Below, piece after piece: positions 1-9,600 of a stretch of DNA of 29,205 bases. The notes under the pieces are model-generated. The model had not been told where the DNA came from, ran no database searches, and was given only the letters and a program-made list of their open reading frames with translations. Each line of letters starts with the position of its first letter. The stretch's first letter is position 1. This stretch comes from a virus: the IMG/VR virus record IMGVR_UViG_3300036800_000529, positions 1 to 29,205 of that record, one strand, 5' to 3'. The position numbers and the translations under genes are program-made.

Positions 1-2379
1 TCAGCTGGTGCCACGGACGAAAGCGAAGGGATCCGGCTTGGCCCAAGGCACAAATTTCGTAAGCGAAAACCAGGAGCCAGCAGAATTGGTTCCAAATTGA
101 TATGAGACACGCTCGGCTAGCACATTAGTGAACTGCTCCTTATCCTGCGGGGCTGGCGAGCCAAGCGTCCAGAACCCGAGCGAAGCAGATGTTGCATTGC
201 CGGGGTATAGCGCAGTTACCGCGAGCGAACCGGATCCCTGTACGTATCCGGTAAGATAGCCGAAAAGATTTCTTCCACTCAGACCCGCGGCCGATAGAAA
301 TGCGGTGGTGTAATAGGAATTGATTGCGGATCCGTCATCGGAATACGCGCCAGGAGTAAGTGCGTAGATTTTTCCGGTGGAATTATTAGAGCCGAAAAAA
401 AGTTCTGCCAAGCCAGTGGACCGTTCGATCAATCCGCACGAATTTGCAGCGATTGTCCACGGTGACCATTTGCGGGAACGCTCGGGAGAGCCAGCCAGAG
501 GATCTGCGAAGCTTTCCGTGTAATCGAGCATAAGGATTTGATTCGGCTGAGTGGCCGTGCCCATTGGAACACCGATAAGGATTCGCTTGTGTTGGGTGTC
601 AATTTGAACCCAAAGGTGCTGGGCTGCTTGCCAGTTGATGGCATCCCAGGTGGGTTGGATTTCCTGCGAAAGCTTTATAGGAATACCACCGTCGAACAGA
701 TAGAGACCGGAGCGTCCCGCAATAACGACCCATTCTTCCCCAATCCCTACGCCATGCGCCGAGGGTGTGCCCACTTGATTTGAAACTTCCTCGATTGACC
801 AAAGTGCAGGTTCGTCCACGCCATCGTCGGCAGTTACGTAGAGGCTTCGCTCTTTTACAAAATACAAGTTGTTGCGGAGTATAAACGCGGCGCGAAGCCC
901 TTGCCCATTGTTTTCGGCAATGCTCATAATGCCTGTAACGCCATCGTAGGCCTCGGGAGTTTCCGTTCCAGAGCCCCGGATAAGAGAAGAATTTTGGGCG
1001 GCATTGGTAAGAAAAACCTCGATATTGTCTACAAGGAAAGATTCCCCATTGGGAGCGGGTACGCCATCTACATACACGCGCAACGTTAGGTCAGAAGGCA
1101 GCGAGACTTGCGGCGAAAGCAGATCAGCCGTGAACTCCTGATATGTAGTGGTCGTTTGATTGAAGCTGACGGCAAGCCCGGTAGCAAGCTGCCCGGCCGT
1201 CGGGCTGTATGCGTTAATGCGTAAAGTTCCAGCCGCGAGCCCGGAGCTGCGCTTGATACGGGCACGCACGGAATAATCTGTGTTGTTCGCTAATAGCGGG
1301 TTCCCAGCGGCATCGGTAATGGCATTTTGCGCAATCATACCTCGCGCCGCCGTAACGCCATCCGCCGTTATTCGATAGGCGTCGGCCCAAACCACATCGC
1401 TCGCCTCTCGGCTCCCGCCGACGCCGAAAGATGGATCGAGTTGCCATCCCAGCGGGCGGCCACTACCCGAGACATCCCATCCGCCATCGAACGTGAGATT
1501 GCGCCAGTTGTCCATGTTAGCGCGCTCGCCCCACCAGAAAAGCCGCTGTGCGTAGGCGATTACACCGAGCTGTTCCGGAAGTTCAATCTGGCTGAACAGA
1601 TAGTCCGTGCTGGTCCCAGACAACAGAATGGTATCGCTGAAATCCACAGTGAGAGAAGTCGTGGTGTTGTCATTGATCGTCATGGTCGAAGGGACATTGT
1701 AGAAATTCACCCCGCCGGAAGCTGTGAATGCGAGAAGGCGTTGAACCACATTCGATGGTCCAGTAGGGATGTTTGTGACGCTGGCCTGTTTGCCGCCAAC
1801 GGCGCTCCACGATGCTGGCGGAGAGGGAGCGGTCCAATAGCCCTGTCGAGTGACAAAAATTACTGCACACTGGTGCACACCCGGTGAAATGTTGCCGATA
1901 GTAGTTGAGTCGGCAACAGCCGGTCCCTCGCCAGGACCGTTCTGGCTGACTCGATCAAAATGAGTGTCGTCGAATTGTCGCGGCATGTCCTGACCAGTTA
2001 TGCCGTCTCCGAAAGCCATGTACTCGCGCCCGAATAGCGTAGTGGAATCGAGATAGAGATTGGACGCCACACCTCCCGGAGTGATCAGCGAAAGCGTGCC
2101 GGGTGAGGTTTCTTTATAAAGATTGCCATTGGAGTCGAGAACGATCAGACGCTGAACCAAATTTGTGGTGACATAGGTTTTCAGGCCATTTATCAGCGGG
2201 GCTCCGCCAACAACCGGAAATTGCGAGACCAGCCCCGGTCGCGTGCGAACTCCGCCAGGGAAGAAATCGATGTTACCAACATTTGGCGACATCCCCGCCG
2301 GCACGTCAGATGGATCCAGAAGAGTGATCCAGCCACCAAAGATGCTCAGCGGCAAAGGCGAAAACGACTCAACACTCAT
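1..2379 (-). CDS. Podovirus-type tail nozzle / DNA-stabilisation protein with inserted carbohydrate-binding-like domain
   Basis: A complete 792-residue protein (ATG to TGA), with GAGAG about 7 bases before the ATG. The N-terminus (about residues 15-50: FGGWITLLDPSD, FFPGGVRTRPGL) matches the pattern of phage proteins that close the portal channel below the head, such as P22 gp10 and the T7 gp12 nozzle; this comes from family memory, not a search. The rest is rich in short beta segments (LIVLDSNGNLYKE, WVVIAGRSGLYLFDGG) as in a propeller-like platform. Residues about 295-458 look like a separate jelly-roll of the CBM4/9 type (WDVSG...GWQLDPSF, a YSVRARIKRSSG strand, ending SFLVDNIEVFLT), inserted after LFWWGERANMDNW. 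It is the last gene of the module in this window, following the 117-residue gene. Alternative: a receptor-binding or baseplate-like protein. Confidence 0.65.
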   Translation of the reverse strand: MSVESFSPLPLSIFGGWITLLDPSDVPAGMSPNVGNIDFFPGGVRTRPGLVSQFPVVGGAPLINGLKTYVTTNLVQRLIVLDSNGNLYKETSPGTLSLITPGGVASNLYLDSTTLFGREYMAFGDGITGQDMPRQFDDTHFDRVSQNGPGEGPAVADSTTIGNISPGVHQCAVIFVTRQGYWTAPSPPASWSAVGGKQASVTNIPTGPSNVVQRLLAFTASGGVNFYNVPSTMTINDNTTTSLTVDFSDTILLSGTSTDYLFSQIELPEQLGVIAYAQRLFWWGERANMDNWRNLTFDGGWDVSGSGRPLGWQLDPSFGVGGSREASDVVWADAYRITADGVTAARGMIAQNAITDAAGNPLLANNTDYSVRARIKRSSGLAAGTLRINAYSPTAGQLATGLAVSFNQTTTTYQEFTADLLSPQVSLPSDLTLRVYVDGVPAPNGESFLVDNIEVFLTNAAQNSSLIRGSGTETPEAYDGVTGIMSIAENNGQGLRAAFILRNNLYFVKERSLYVTADDGVDEPALWSIEEVSNQVGTPSAHGVGIGEEWVVIAGRSGLYLFDGGIPIKLSQEIQPTWDAINWQAAQHLWVQIDTQHKRILIGVPMGTATQPNQILMLDYTESFADPLAGSPERSRKWSPWTIAANSCGLIERSTGLAELFFGSNNSTGKIYALTPGAYSDDGSAINSYYTTAFLSAAGLSGRNLFGYLTGYVQGSGSLAVTALYPGNATSASLGFWTLGSPAPQDKEQFTNVLAERVSYQFGTNSAGSWFSLTKFVPWAKPDPFAFVRGTS

Positions 2380-2437
2380 TGGCGTCTCTCGATCTTGGTG
2401 AAGAAACGTGCTCGCTTCGATTGATTAAAAGCTGGGA

Positions 2438-2791
2438 CTACTGAAGCTTCTTGAAAATTCCATAGAATGTGACCGTGTCAGATGTGATTGCCCCGGGATA
2501 CGCACTAGCAGCAAGTTCCGCAAACGCGCCGGCGCTTCCTCCTTGCTGAAAAACCTTAACTTTCCCACTGTCCATTGCCGAGCCTGGAGAGAAGACAAAA
2601 TCATAGCCGGAAAGTCCGTCCATCCAAGCCGTGCCCTGAATGGGTGCTTGTGTCGAGGCCACTTGCAGAGACTGCGAAAGGTCCAGAGTATCGCCGCCAG
2701 TGGAATAACTTCCAGATGGCGAAATTGTGCCTGCGACATGGATGCGTTTCCCATCATCCCAGCTATCAACCAAAGTGAACGCGAGTGCCAT
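2438..2791 (-). CDS. Small phage structural-type protein of unknown function
   Basis: 117 residues starting MALAFTLVDSWDDGKR, preceded by a near-ideal ribosome binding site (CGGAGGAAATAAATG). The protein is compact and beta-rich, with repeated Gly/Ser turns and no signal peptide, membrane segment or Cys. The opening (FTLVDSWDDGKRIHVAGTI, then GSYSTGGDTLDLS) reminds me of small proteins found beside tail or head genes in phages, where they may be decoration or minor structural proteins. I cannot name a function. It lies about 60 bases upstream of the nozzle gene on the same strand, so the two are probably co-transcribed, and it is separated from the adaptor gene by the inverted NHL gene. A longer ORF in another frame across this region is a shadow. 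Confidence 0.7.
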   Translation of the reverse strand: MALAFTLVDSWDDGKRIHVAGTISPSGSYSTGGDTLDLSQSLQVASTQAPIQGTAWMDGLSGYDFVFSPGSAMDSGKVKVFQQGGSAGAFAELAASAYPGAITSDTVTFYGIFKKLQ

Positions 2792-2970
2792 TTATTTCCT
2801 CCGATCGAACCGCGTTGAGCGCGGTGATATGAGTTTTCGATTAAATATTGGCTAGCCTGGGCCGAACTTCGCTGGTCACTCATTGCCCTTCGCTGCTATG
2901 ATGACCATTCTCGCGACGCACAACCCGAACACCTGCACCTGGATCCAAAAGCGTCGGCCATTCTTATTCG

Positions 2971-2980
2971 AAAGGGAGAG
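2971..2980 (+). promoter_or_regulatory. Ribosome binding site deciding the start of the NHL gene
   Basis: AAAGGGAGAG lies 4 bases before a TTG at 2985. Starting there gives a textbook signal peptide (MRRLPVVCAVLLVAS...). The reading frame is open back to 2883, but the earlier TTG (2883) and ATGs (2898, 2901) have no recognisable Shine-Dalgarno and would put 34 non-hydrophobic residues before the signal peptide. Confidence 0.55.
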
Positions 2981-2984
2981 CTTC

Positions 2985-4883
2985 TTGCGGCGATTGCCGG
3001 TTGTCTGTGCAGTGCTCTTGGTTGCTTCCGCAGGGTTCGTGGCAGTTCAAAAGTATTCGGGTATTGCCTTCGCTGCAACGCAATCGGCTACCGATACATC
3101 GGGAATTTCTTCAACGGCCAAGGCAACGGTGATTGCAACGAGTATTCCTGTGCGAGCGATTGCGCTCGATCCGGTGGATTCGAATTTTATTTATCTGACA
3201 AGGGCCGACGCCCCAACTCAGATTTTCGAGATCCAGTCTGCGAACGTGGGCAACGCCACAGTCAATAGTCACTTGGCCGCCATTGCGGGAACAACCGCCA
3301 AGGGCTCACTTGGCGACGGTGGCCCGGCAACCTCGGCACAGTTGGACCTGAGTGCATCTTCGCTCATTGAGCGCAGCGGCATCGCCGTTACCCATGAGGG
3401 CGCGCTTTACCTTGCTGATTCCGGCAATTCCACGATTCGAAAAGTTGCCGCCCCAAATAGCACCGAGCCCGGGATTATTCGTAGTGTCGCCGGGCGCTGG
3501 GCAACTGGGCAAAGCTCTGCACTCGCCGAGCCGATGGGACTTGCGCTCGATCAAGCCGGAAATCTTTTTATTGCGGATCACGCGACGAGTATAGTGGCCA
3601 CGCTGTCCCCAACGGGCGAGATCAGGCTGCTCGCGCATTTTGCGTCACCAGCAAGCATTGCAGTAACACCAGACGGGAAAACCGCATTCGTTGCATCGCC
3701 AGAAACTGGGGCGATACTGGCAATAGATCCGCAAACGAGCGTTATCAGTTCAGTGAAAGGATTTGCAGCCGTCTCAAATCCGCCTCCATGCGTGTCCCCG
3801 GCGCCGGCCAGCGCGACCGTTTGCCCCGCGGGATTGGCCGTGGACGCGTCAGGCAATCTTTTCGTATCAGATTCGAATAGCGGACGTATTCTGCGCGTCG
3901 ATGCGCAAAACGGTCAGATCACCACGTTTGCCAGCGGCCTGAAAGCTCCGGGGGCGCTCGCCATGGACTTGCACGGGAACCTTTATGCTGCCGAGCAAGG
4001 AGCGGATCGCATCCTGGCCTTCGCGCAGGTGGGCACATCGCAAGGAAGCCTCTCGCTTACGCCCACTTCCGCTTCGTTTGGTAACGAGCCATCTGGTGGC
4101 GTCACCGCGACGCAATCGTTTACCCTCTCCGCCTCGAACCTGGTGACTGGATTAAATATCCCCAAGGCCACAACGCCTGGCGATTTCACCGTCCAGTCCA
4201 ATAGCTGCACTGCAACGCTTGCCGCGAACTCCAGTTGCATCCTGAACGTTGCCTTCACGCCGACGACTGCCGGAGCGCGCTCCGCCACACTCGCGGTTAC
4301 CGACTCGAACTCCGCCGATTCCGCGTCCACGGTCCTCAGCGGCACCGGCGACGACTATCAATTGCAGCTCGCCAACGGGCAGCTCACCTCTATCTCCATA
4401 CAAGCGGGTGCGGCCGCAACCTTCAATCTCCAGGTAGTGCCCGACGCGGTCTTCAGCGGCGCGGTTGCGTTTGTCTGTCCCAACAATTTGCCGACCAATA
4501 CGACTTGTGCTTTCTCCTCACCCACAGTCAACGTCACTCCGGGAACCCCTGCAACATTTAGCGTGACGTTTCAGACAACCGGAATCGTCAATCCTCTAAC
4601 CACTTGGCTGCCATTTCGAGGAGCACCGCCTAATTTGTCTTCTACCTTGCTAATCCTCGCAATTGGCACGTCACTGTTCTGGTTAATCCGCAAACGGGCT
4701 TTATCGATCGGAACTGTGGTTGTAATCGTTGGCTCCATTGTGTTGTTTGCGGGCTGCAGCAAAGGGACCTCTCCCGCCAGTATCGGCGCGACTCCGGCTG
4801 GCACCTACACAATGGCGGTCACCGGAAATTCCCAGAATGCATCGAGAGCGCTCACCATCACCCTCAACGTAGTCCAGAAATAG
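2985..4883 (+). CDS. Secreted NHL-repeat protein with choice-of-anchor D (Ig-like) domain, inverted cargo gene
   Basis: 632 residues from the chosen TTG; an upstream start at 2883 would give 666. Residues 1-30 form a Sec signal peptide (RR, hydrophobic core, AFA cleavage site). Residues about 75-350 carry NHL/beta-propeller repeats, each with GIAV/GLALD...GNLF(I/V)AD patterns and a GDGGPATSAQL segment. About 355-455 is an Ig-like choice-of-anchor D domain (LSLTPTSASFGN, SCTATLAANSSCILNVAFTP, ending LSGTGDD). A further beta domain follows, then a hydrophobic segment (LLILAIGTSLFWLI) with RKR, a second hydrophobic segment ending AGC, and a Ser/Thr tail (TPAGTYTMAVTGNS). This layout is common in Acidobacteriota surface proteins. 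It is probably exported and scaffold-like or ligand-binding; no catalytic residues are visible. It faces against the phage genes on both sides and ends 3 bases from the convergent adaptor gene. Confidence 0.8.
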   Translation: MRRLPVVCAVLLVASAGFVAVQKYSGIAFAATQSATDTSGISSTAKATVIATSIPVRAIALDPVDSNFIYLTRADAPTQIFEIQSANVGNATVNSHLAAIAGTTAKGSLGDGGPATSAQLDLSASSLIERSGIAVTHEGALYLADSGNSTIRKVAAPNSTEPGIIRSVAGRWATGQSSALAEPMGLALDQAGNLFIADHATSIVATLSPTGEIRLLAHFASPASIAVTPDGKTAFVASPETGAILAIDPQTSVISSVKGFAAVSNPPPCVSPAPASATVCPAGLAVDASGNLFVSDSNSGRILRVDAQNGQITTFASGLKAPGALAMDLHGNLYAAEQGADRILAFAQVGTSQGSLSLTPTSASFGNEPSGGVTATQSFTLSASNLVTGLNIPKATTPGDFTVQSNSCTATLAANSSCILNVAFTPTTAGARSATLAVTDSNSADSASTVLSGTGDDYQLQLANGQLTSISIQAGAAATFNLQVVPDAVFSGAVAFVCPNNLPTNTTCAFSSPTVNVTPGTPATFSVTFQTTGIVNPLTTWLPFRGAPPNLSSTLLILAIGTSLFWLIRKRALSIGTVVVIVGSIVLFAGCSKGTSPASIGATPAGTYTMAVTGNSQNASRALTITLNVVQK

Positions 4884-4886
4884 CTC

Positions 4887-5603
4887 TTATAGATAAATCG
4901 TTCTCCGCCGGAAACTGTACGGCATCCGACGTCGGGCCTTCGTCTGTTCCGGTCGCACGTATCGCTCGATCAGGTTCTCCGTGGCCATCTGTGCATCCGC
5001 CAGCAGATCTTGCGCGAGCGCTCGAGCGCCACGTGATCGGGCTGCCAATGCCGCCGTAGCGAACGCCAACGGGTCTGTAGCGGAGCGAATTTGTACTGGA
5101 TCGGTACCCAAAATGATTAGCGGAAGAATTTTTTCGTAGCGCAACCGCACTGTGATCGATTGAGAGGCGCCAATCAAATTGATTTTGTCTTCGCGCCATT
5201 CCCAGAGTCGCAGGTAGGTGCTTGGCTGAAGATTCAGCATCCCGCCGCCGCTCATAAACTTTTCCATCGGCACGAATACATCACCGGTGTTTGCTGCCGC
5301 GCGTTCCCACAACTGATGGGGGACCAGGCAATCGGTAGGAAGTTGTGGCTCTGAGACATCGCTGAGTTCCGTGTTAGTCGTGCCGGTTCCAGGATCCGCA
5401 TCCATTTCGATGTCTTGCTGCTCCGCCAACACGCTCACTCCGTTTTCCGCAAGCTCTCGTTGCAGGCCCCGGTAAGCGGAGTTCAGCAGAGGCATCAGGA
5501 GAGAATCTGTGAACACAGCGCCAGACGAATCGTTTAGCAATGCACGCGCCAAGCCCAGCGCGTCTTCCGCTTGCGAATAGGCTGACGTAGGCACGACAGG
5601 CAT
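4887..5603 (-). CDS. Phage head-tail adaptor protein (P22 gp4-like role)
   Basis: 238 residues, ATG preceded by GGAGGATTTC, a strong ribosome binding site. The N-terminal half is helical (ALGLARALLNDSSG, then FTDSLLMPLLNSAYRGLQRE), a pattern I associate with phage adaptor proteins (DUF6682-type) that bind under the portal. The middle has an acidic linker and LPTDCLVPHQLWERA. A later segment (RLRYEKILPLI) is followed by an Ala-rich helix and a basic C-terminus (KARRRMPYSFRRRTIYL). Its length is close to that of adaptor proteins such as P22 gp4. The downstream minus-strand neighbours, past the inverted NHL gene, are the 117-residue protein and the nozzle, which fits a short-tailed particle. The assignment rests on remembered family pattern and position. 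Confidence 0.62.
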   Translation of the reverse strand: MPVVPTSAYSQAEDALGLARALLNDSSGAVFTDSLLMPLLNSAYRGLQRELAENGVSVLAEQQDIEMDADPGTGTTNTELSDVSEPQLPTDCLVPHQLWERAAANTGDVFVPMEKFMSGGGMLNLQPSTYLRLWEWREDKINLIGASQSITVRLRYEKILPLIILGTDPVQIRSATDPLAFATAALAARSRGARALAQDLLADAQMATENLIERYVRPEQTKARRRMPYSFRRRTIYL

Positions 5604-5652
5604 GAAATCCTCCGGGAAGTTGTACTCAATTCCAGTAACGGAAAAATCCTTG

Positions 5653-6024
5653 CTACTGTTGTACTGAGGGGATTTCCTTTTGCAGGAAAGGCACTTTAGC
5701 AGCGGCCCAGTCGATCAGGCTGTCGCCCGAAAGACCGAACATTGCTGCCGTTGCATGGCCCGGCTCAACAGTAAAGTTGAGCGGGACCCCGAGACTCGCC
5801 AGCCCGTGCGTAGCTGCGTCGGGATGCGTTATCCAATACGAAAATGCGATTGCGTTAACGAAGAAGCGGATTGCCAAAGTCAGTAGGTTCGTACGAAGCC
5901 ACTCGACTCGAGAAGTCGTCCCCGAAATGTGCGATTGCGCGGACAGGCTTGCGCGCTTCAACACGTGCAGAGCGTGCCCCGCCCCGAACAGACACCACAA
6001 GTGAATTGGCTCCAGGGATTGCAT
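5653..6024 (-). CDS. Phage-module protein of unknown function, possible single membrane segment
   Basis: 123 residues with an excellent ribosome binding site (AAGGAGAAGTAAATG), so the gene is very likely real. I do not recognise the family. The N-terminus is His- and Leu-rich (HLWCLFGAGHALHVLKRASL). Residues about 45-65 (TNLLTLAIRFFVNAIAFSYW) are hydrophobic or amphipathic and could be one membrane helix. The C-terminal half is mildly acidic with GHATAAMFGLSGDSLIDWAA. It lies about 50 bases upstream of the adaptor gene on the same strand and is probably co-transcribed with it. Holin, lysis accessory or minor structural roles are all possible, with no decisive evidence. Confidence 0.6.
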   Translation of the reverse strand: MQSLEPIHLWCLFGAGHALHVLKRASLSAQSHISGTTSRVEWLRTNLLTLAIRFFVNAIAFSYWITHPDAATHGLASLGVPLNFTVEPGHATAAMFGLSGDSLIDWAAAKVPFLQKEIPSVQQ

Positions 6025-6143
6025 TTACTTCTCCTTGAGAGGGTAAACGCCACCGCTAAAAGTTAGCTCCAAGCTTTCGATGGCTTCGGTACAGGAGGCT
6101 GACTGCCTACGCTAAAGGAAATAGCTTCGCGAAGGTTTGCGAA

Positions 6144-6530
6144 CTAGGATTCTTTGTTAAGGAGATTCGAGAGCGTGCTTTCTATCAATTCTAGAGGAGC
6201 GCTTTTCACCAGATAGGCATCGGCGCCAGCGCGTTTAGCCTCTTCAGCAATACGTGCTGATTCGTGCATCGTGAAAATCACGATTTTCGTTTGGGGAGAT
6301 CGCCTGCGGATTTCGCTCGCAGCTTGAAATCCGTTCATCACCGGCATTGTCACATCCAGGAGAACCAGATCGGGCGACAATCTAGCGACTTTGTCAACCG
6401 CCTCGCGGCCATCTTCTGCCTCCCCGCATATTTCCCACGAATCATTCGCGCCGAGGAGGTTTCTGAGGCCCTTCCTGACTACCTCGAAATCATCGACCAA
6501 CAATAGCTTAGCTTTTTGCGCTACACCCAT
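6144..6530 (-). CDS. Single-domain (CheY-like) response regulator, NarL-family receiver without output domain
   Basis: 128 residues forming one receiver domain and nothing else. The acidic pair is D13/D14 (LLLVDDF), the phospho-acceptor is D59 (LVLLDVTMPVMNG), the conserved hydroxyl is T87 (VIFTMHE) and the conserved lysine is K109 (YLVKSAP). All catalytic positions are intact, so it should accept phosphate. Sequence flavour (EVVRKGLRNLL, CGEAEDGREAV) is that of NarL/FixJ regulators, but the protein stops where a helix-turn-helix would begin. Without an output domain it would act by protein-protein contact or as a phosphate sink. It sits between the tailspike-like gene and the 123-residue gene, on the phage strand, with no kinase adjacent. 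Confidence 0.9.
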   Translation of the reverse strand: MGVAQKAKLLLVDDFEVVRKGLRNLLGANDSWEICGEAEDGREAVDKVARLSPDLVLLDVTMPVMNGFQAASEIRRRSPQTKIVIFTMHESARIAEEAKRAGADAYLVKSAPLELIESTLSNLLNKES

Positions 6531-6563
6531 GACCTTTCAGCATAGGCACCGCCAGTCGCCCAC

Positions 6564-6591
6564 GGTATACCCGATTCGATGTATTTGTCTC
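6564..6591 (-). promoter_or_regulatory. Possible sigma70 promoter of the response regulator gene
   Basis: On the minus strand GAGACA (6591-6586) and TATACC (6569-6564) are 16 bases apart, each 4 of 6 to consensus, and end 34 bases before the ATG. This lies in the 140-base gap after the tailspike-like gene, so the regulator could be transcribed alone. The match is weak. Confidence 0.25.
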
Positions 6592-6672
6592 GCACTTTCA
6601 AAACTTTCGCTGATATTCCTTTAGCCTACCGATCGAGGATTAAATCTTCATCGTCCCCCAAAGAAGCCAAGC

Positions 6673-9600
6673 CTAATTGATCGTGTAGGTTACCGACACG
6701 CTCAGGCGTTTCGATGTTCCGTCGGCTACGCCCCCGATTGTTTCCAGAAAGTCACCCAAAGTGAGCGCCGTGTTTGATAACGTGGAGCAGGTGACGCTGT
6801 TCCCCTCAATGGTCGTTGCCGTTCCAGACCCATTTGCACAAGCAACATGATCGGTGATTCCGCTCACACTAGCCGGCGTTAACGTCGGCGTTATCGCCGT
6901 CGTTATTCCGTTGTGCCTGTATCCTATTTGCACTGTCGAGGCGCCGGCATCCACCATCACTGCCACCTGTGTGACCGTTGATGCCGCATCAATGTAGCAG
7001 AGCGATCCCTGGGGCTGGATATTGCCGGTTGTCAGTGCGGTTCCGCTTTGATCGCCGCGGACGATATTGCATGTTCTCGTTTTATTGGCCGCGGCGAGCG
7101 AAGCTGATGTAATCGGACTCGCGAACGTCTGCGGCCTTGCCCACGTATTTGCCTGGTTGAAGATCGATTGCGCTCCGTTCCCGGGCGTCAATGATCCTCC
7201 AATCCAGCTCGACACACTGTCGTTTGCCCATAACCAAAGCCCTGGTTGTCCGCTCGCTATGCTCGAGTCCGTTGTCGTGAGCACCACGGTTCCGTTGATC
7301 AAAGCGGTGAGGGTTGTACCAACCACGTCCAACTCGATCGCGTTTCCAACCGCACAGCTCGGACCGCCGCCGACGATCGTGCTCTGCACACTCGCAATGC
7401 GCTTGTAGATCCCGGACCCTCCATTGACGCAAACAAACCCGTATTCCGTGTCCGTCGATGTTCCTGTGCCCCTCACTGTTACTGCGGCAAGGTCGTTGGG
7501 CCCGTTCGTAAGCGCCGTAATGGTCGCCCGAGAGAATTGATCCGCGAGAAAGTTCTGCGCGATCCACGACTCAATACCGGGCGCTCCGCCAGTTTGCGTG
7601 GTGACGGTGTTACCGCTGATTCTGAAATTTCCCCATCCACTGTTTACGACGCTGTTGCTCCAGTTCGCGCCTAGGGTGGATGAATCCGCGCGAGCAAACG
7701 AATCGGCGGTAAAAGGACTTTCCGGGATGAAACCGAGACACGTAACGCTTGCTAAGCAAGGTGGGGTATAGGGCGGGTTCCCGGCCGCGGGTGTCGAAAT
7801 ATTGTTAAAGAGCGCCGATGTTGGCGTGAAGTGATGCTGTGCAACCATCTGGTAAGCGATCGGATAAGCGCCAGGAGTGTTCGGCAGAGAAGTAACCGTC
7901 GCGCTCGAAGTGCTCGCGCCCGAAATAAAAGCGCTCGCGGCGTTGCTCGGGTTGTACTGCGGAGCACTGCCCATGAAGACGCAATATCCGGCAATCGCGG
8001 TTACGCCTGCTGCCGATGGTGTCCAGCTAACATTAAATTCCGCCGTGCTGATGCCGGCACCTACGGTGTACGGCCCAGCAATAGGCGACGGTGCCGAAAA
8101 CGTACTTGCACTTGCGCAGATGCTACCGGTCGTCGAAACCATGTAGATGTAATACGTCCCAGTCGGCAAAGATCCGCCTGTATTGGCCTCTGTGGCTGAA
8201 ACTCCTGTCGGCGGGTAATTCGCAGCAAACGCAATATCGATGTTTGGGGCTGTCGATTGATATAACTGCGCATTCCACCCCGCTTGCGTATTGCTCCCGA
8301 ACGTCAATCCGTTCGTCGCGTCCACCCCGTACGACGCGTAGTTGCTTCCCGACTGCGTAACGCGAATTGCCGGGCCGTCTCCTCTAGGATTCAAATTCCC
8401 GCTTGGCGAACTAATGGAGTGTCCGGCGGAGGAGTCCTTGGTGATATCGGTTATGAAGTCGCTTCCCTGCGCGTTTTGGACCACACCGCTGCCCACTGGA
8501 CTGCCCGAGGAATTCCAGACGACGTAGCTGCAATTCGCGTCGCAGCCAGTCACAAAATAATGATCCAGTGCGCCGGCTGTCATCCTGATCGCGGGCGCGT
8601 TTACGCCCTGTCCGCCAGAGGCCGAATTGTTGATGTATACACCGCTGAGCGTCGTTCCGGCGGAGTTGAAATTGATCAGCGCCGACGAATTGTTCAGGTT
8701 ATCGGATTGCGCCACATCATCGAGCGTAATGGGGCCGACACTCTGAAGTGCGTGCGCGCCTGGGTTTGTGATCTGGATTAGATCGCCATTGCCGCTCTCT
8801 TGGGTGATGTTCCGGAACACCCAGTGTCCAGGCGGCGCGCCGCTTAGATCGCCTCGTTGGATATAAGAAATTGGTCCGCCAGAAATGAGCGTTCCCGCCA
8901 TGTATATATTCCCTACCCCCGAGTAGCATCCGGAACAAGTGTCCCCAGTCATAAGCATCGTCGGTATTGCCGTCGTGCCTACGGTGTTCAAACCCCCACC
9001 ATCGAAGAAAATCCAGAAGGTGTCCCAAAGATGCAGCGGGGTGTTGTCGGTCAGCCCTGAAACACCCACGGTTAAGAACGTATTCTTGAAATGAATCACA
9101 TTTCCCTGAGCCTCTACTGCTTCATTGCACCCGACGATTACCAGATTTTCGAAAGTCGTGTTGCCGTTCGGATAATCCGTGACGAATGCTGCTTTCGCGT
9201 TTGGACTGGGTCCGCAATGCGGCAGCAGCGTCGATGTAGGCGGCTGGACGAAATCGGTTCCGTTGTGCACCGAAGAGTTGCCGCCGAGGAAATGAATTCC
9301 GCCGCAATTGGTATTGAAAGGAATGCCATTCGCATTTGACGATTGCGGCTGCGAAAAAACATAGTTCCCGGGTGGAAAGTAAATCGACCCGCCGCTGCTT
9401 TGATTCGTACCACTCGCACAAAAGGTGCTCATTGCCGCGCGGATAGCAAGTGTGTCGTCATCACCCACACTTGCGCCAGTCGCCGTTGTCGACGCCGCAA
9501 CCGAAAGGTTCAAGGTGTTTCCGGCAATTGAGCTAACCGTTGCCAGCAGTACGTCACCGGACGCTCCTGCTCCGTCCACATGCACGCCCATGCCAACTGT

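Noticed and set aside
1327-1887. 186-codon plus-strand frame opposite the nozzle gene
   Set aside because: Antisense shadow with Arg-rich composition and no start signal.
2425-2883. 152-codon minus-strand frame overlapping the 117-residue gene
   Set aside because: The 117-residue frame has the near-perfect ribosome site and a sensible protein; this frame has neither.
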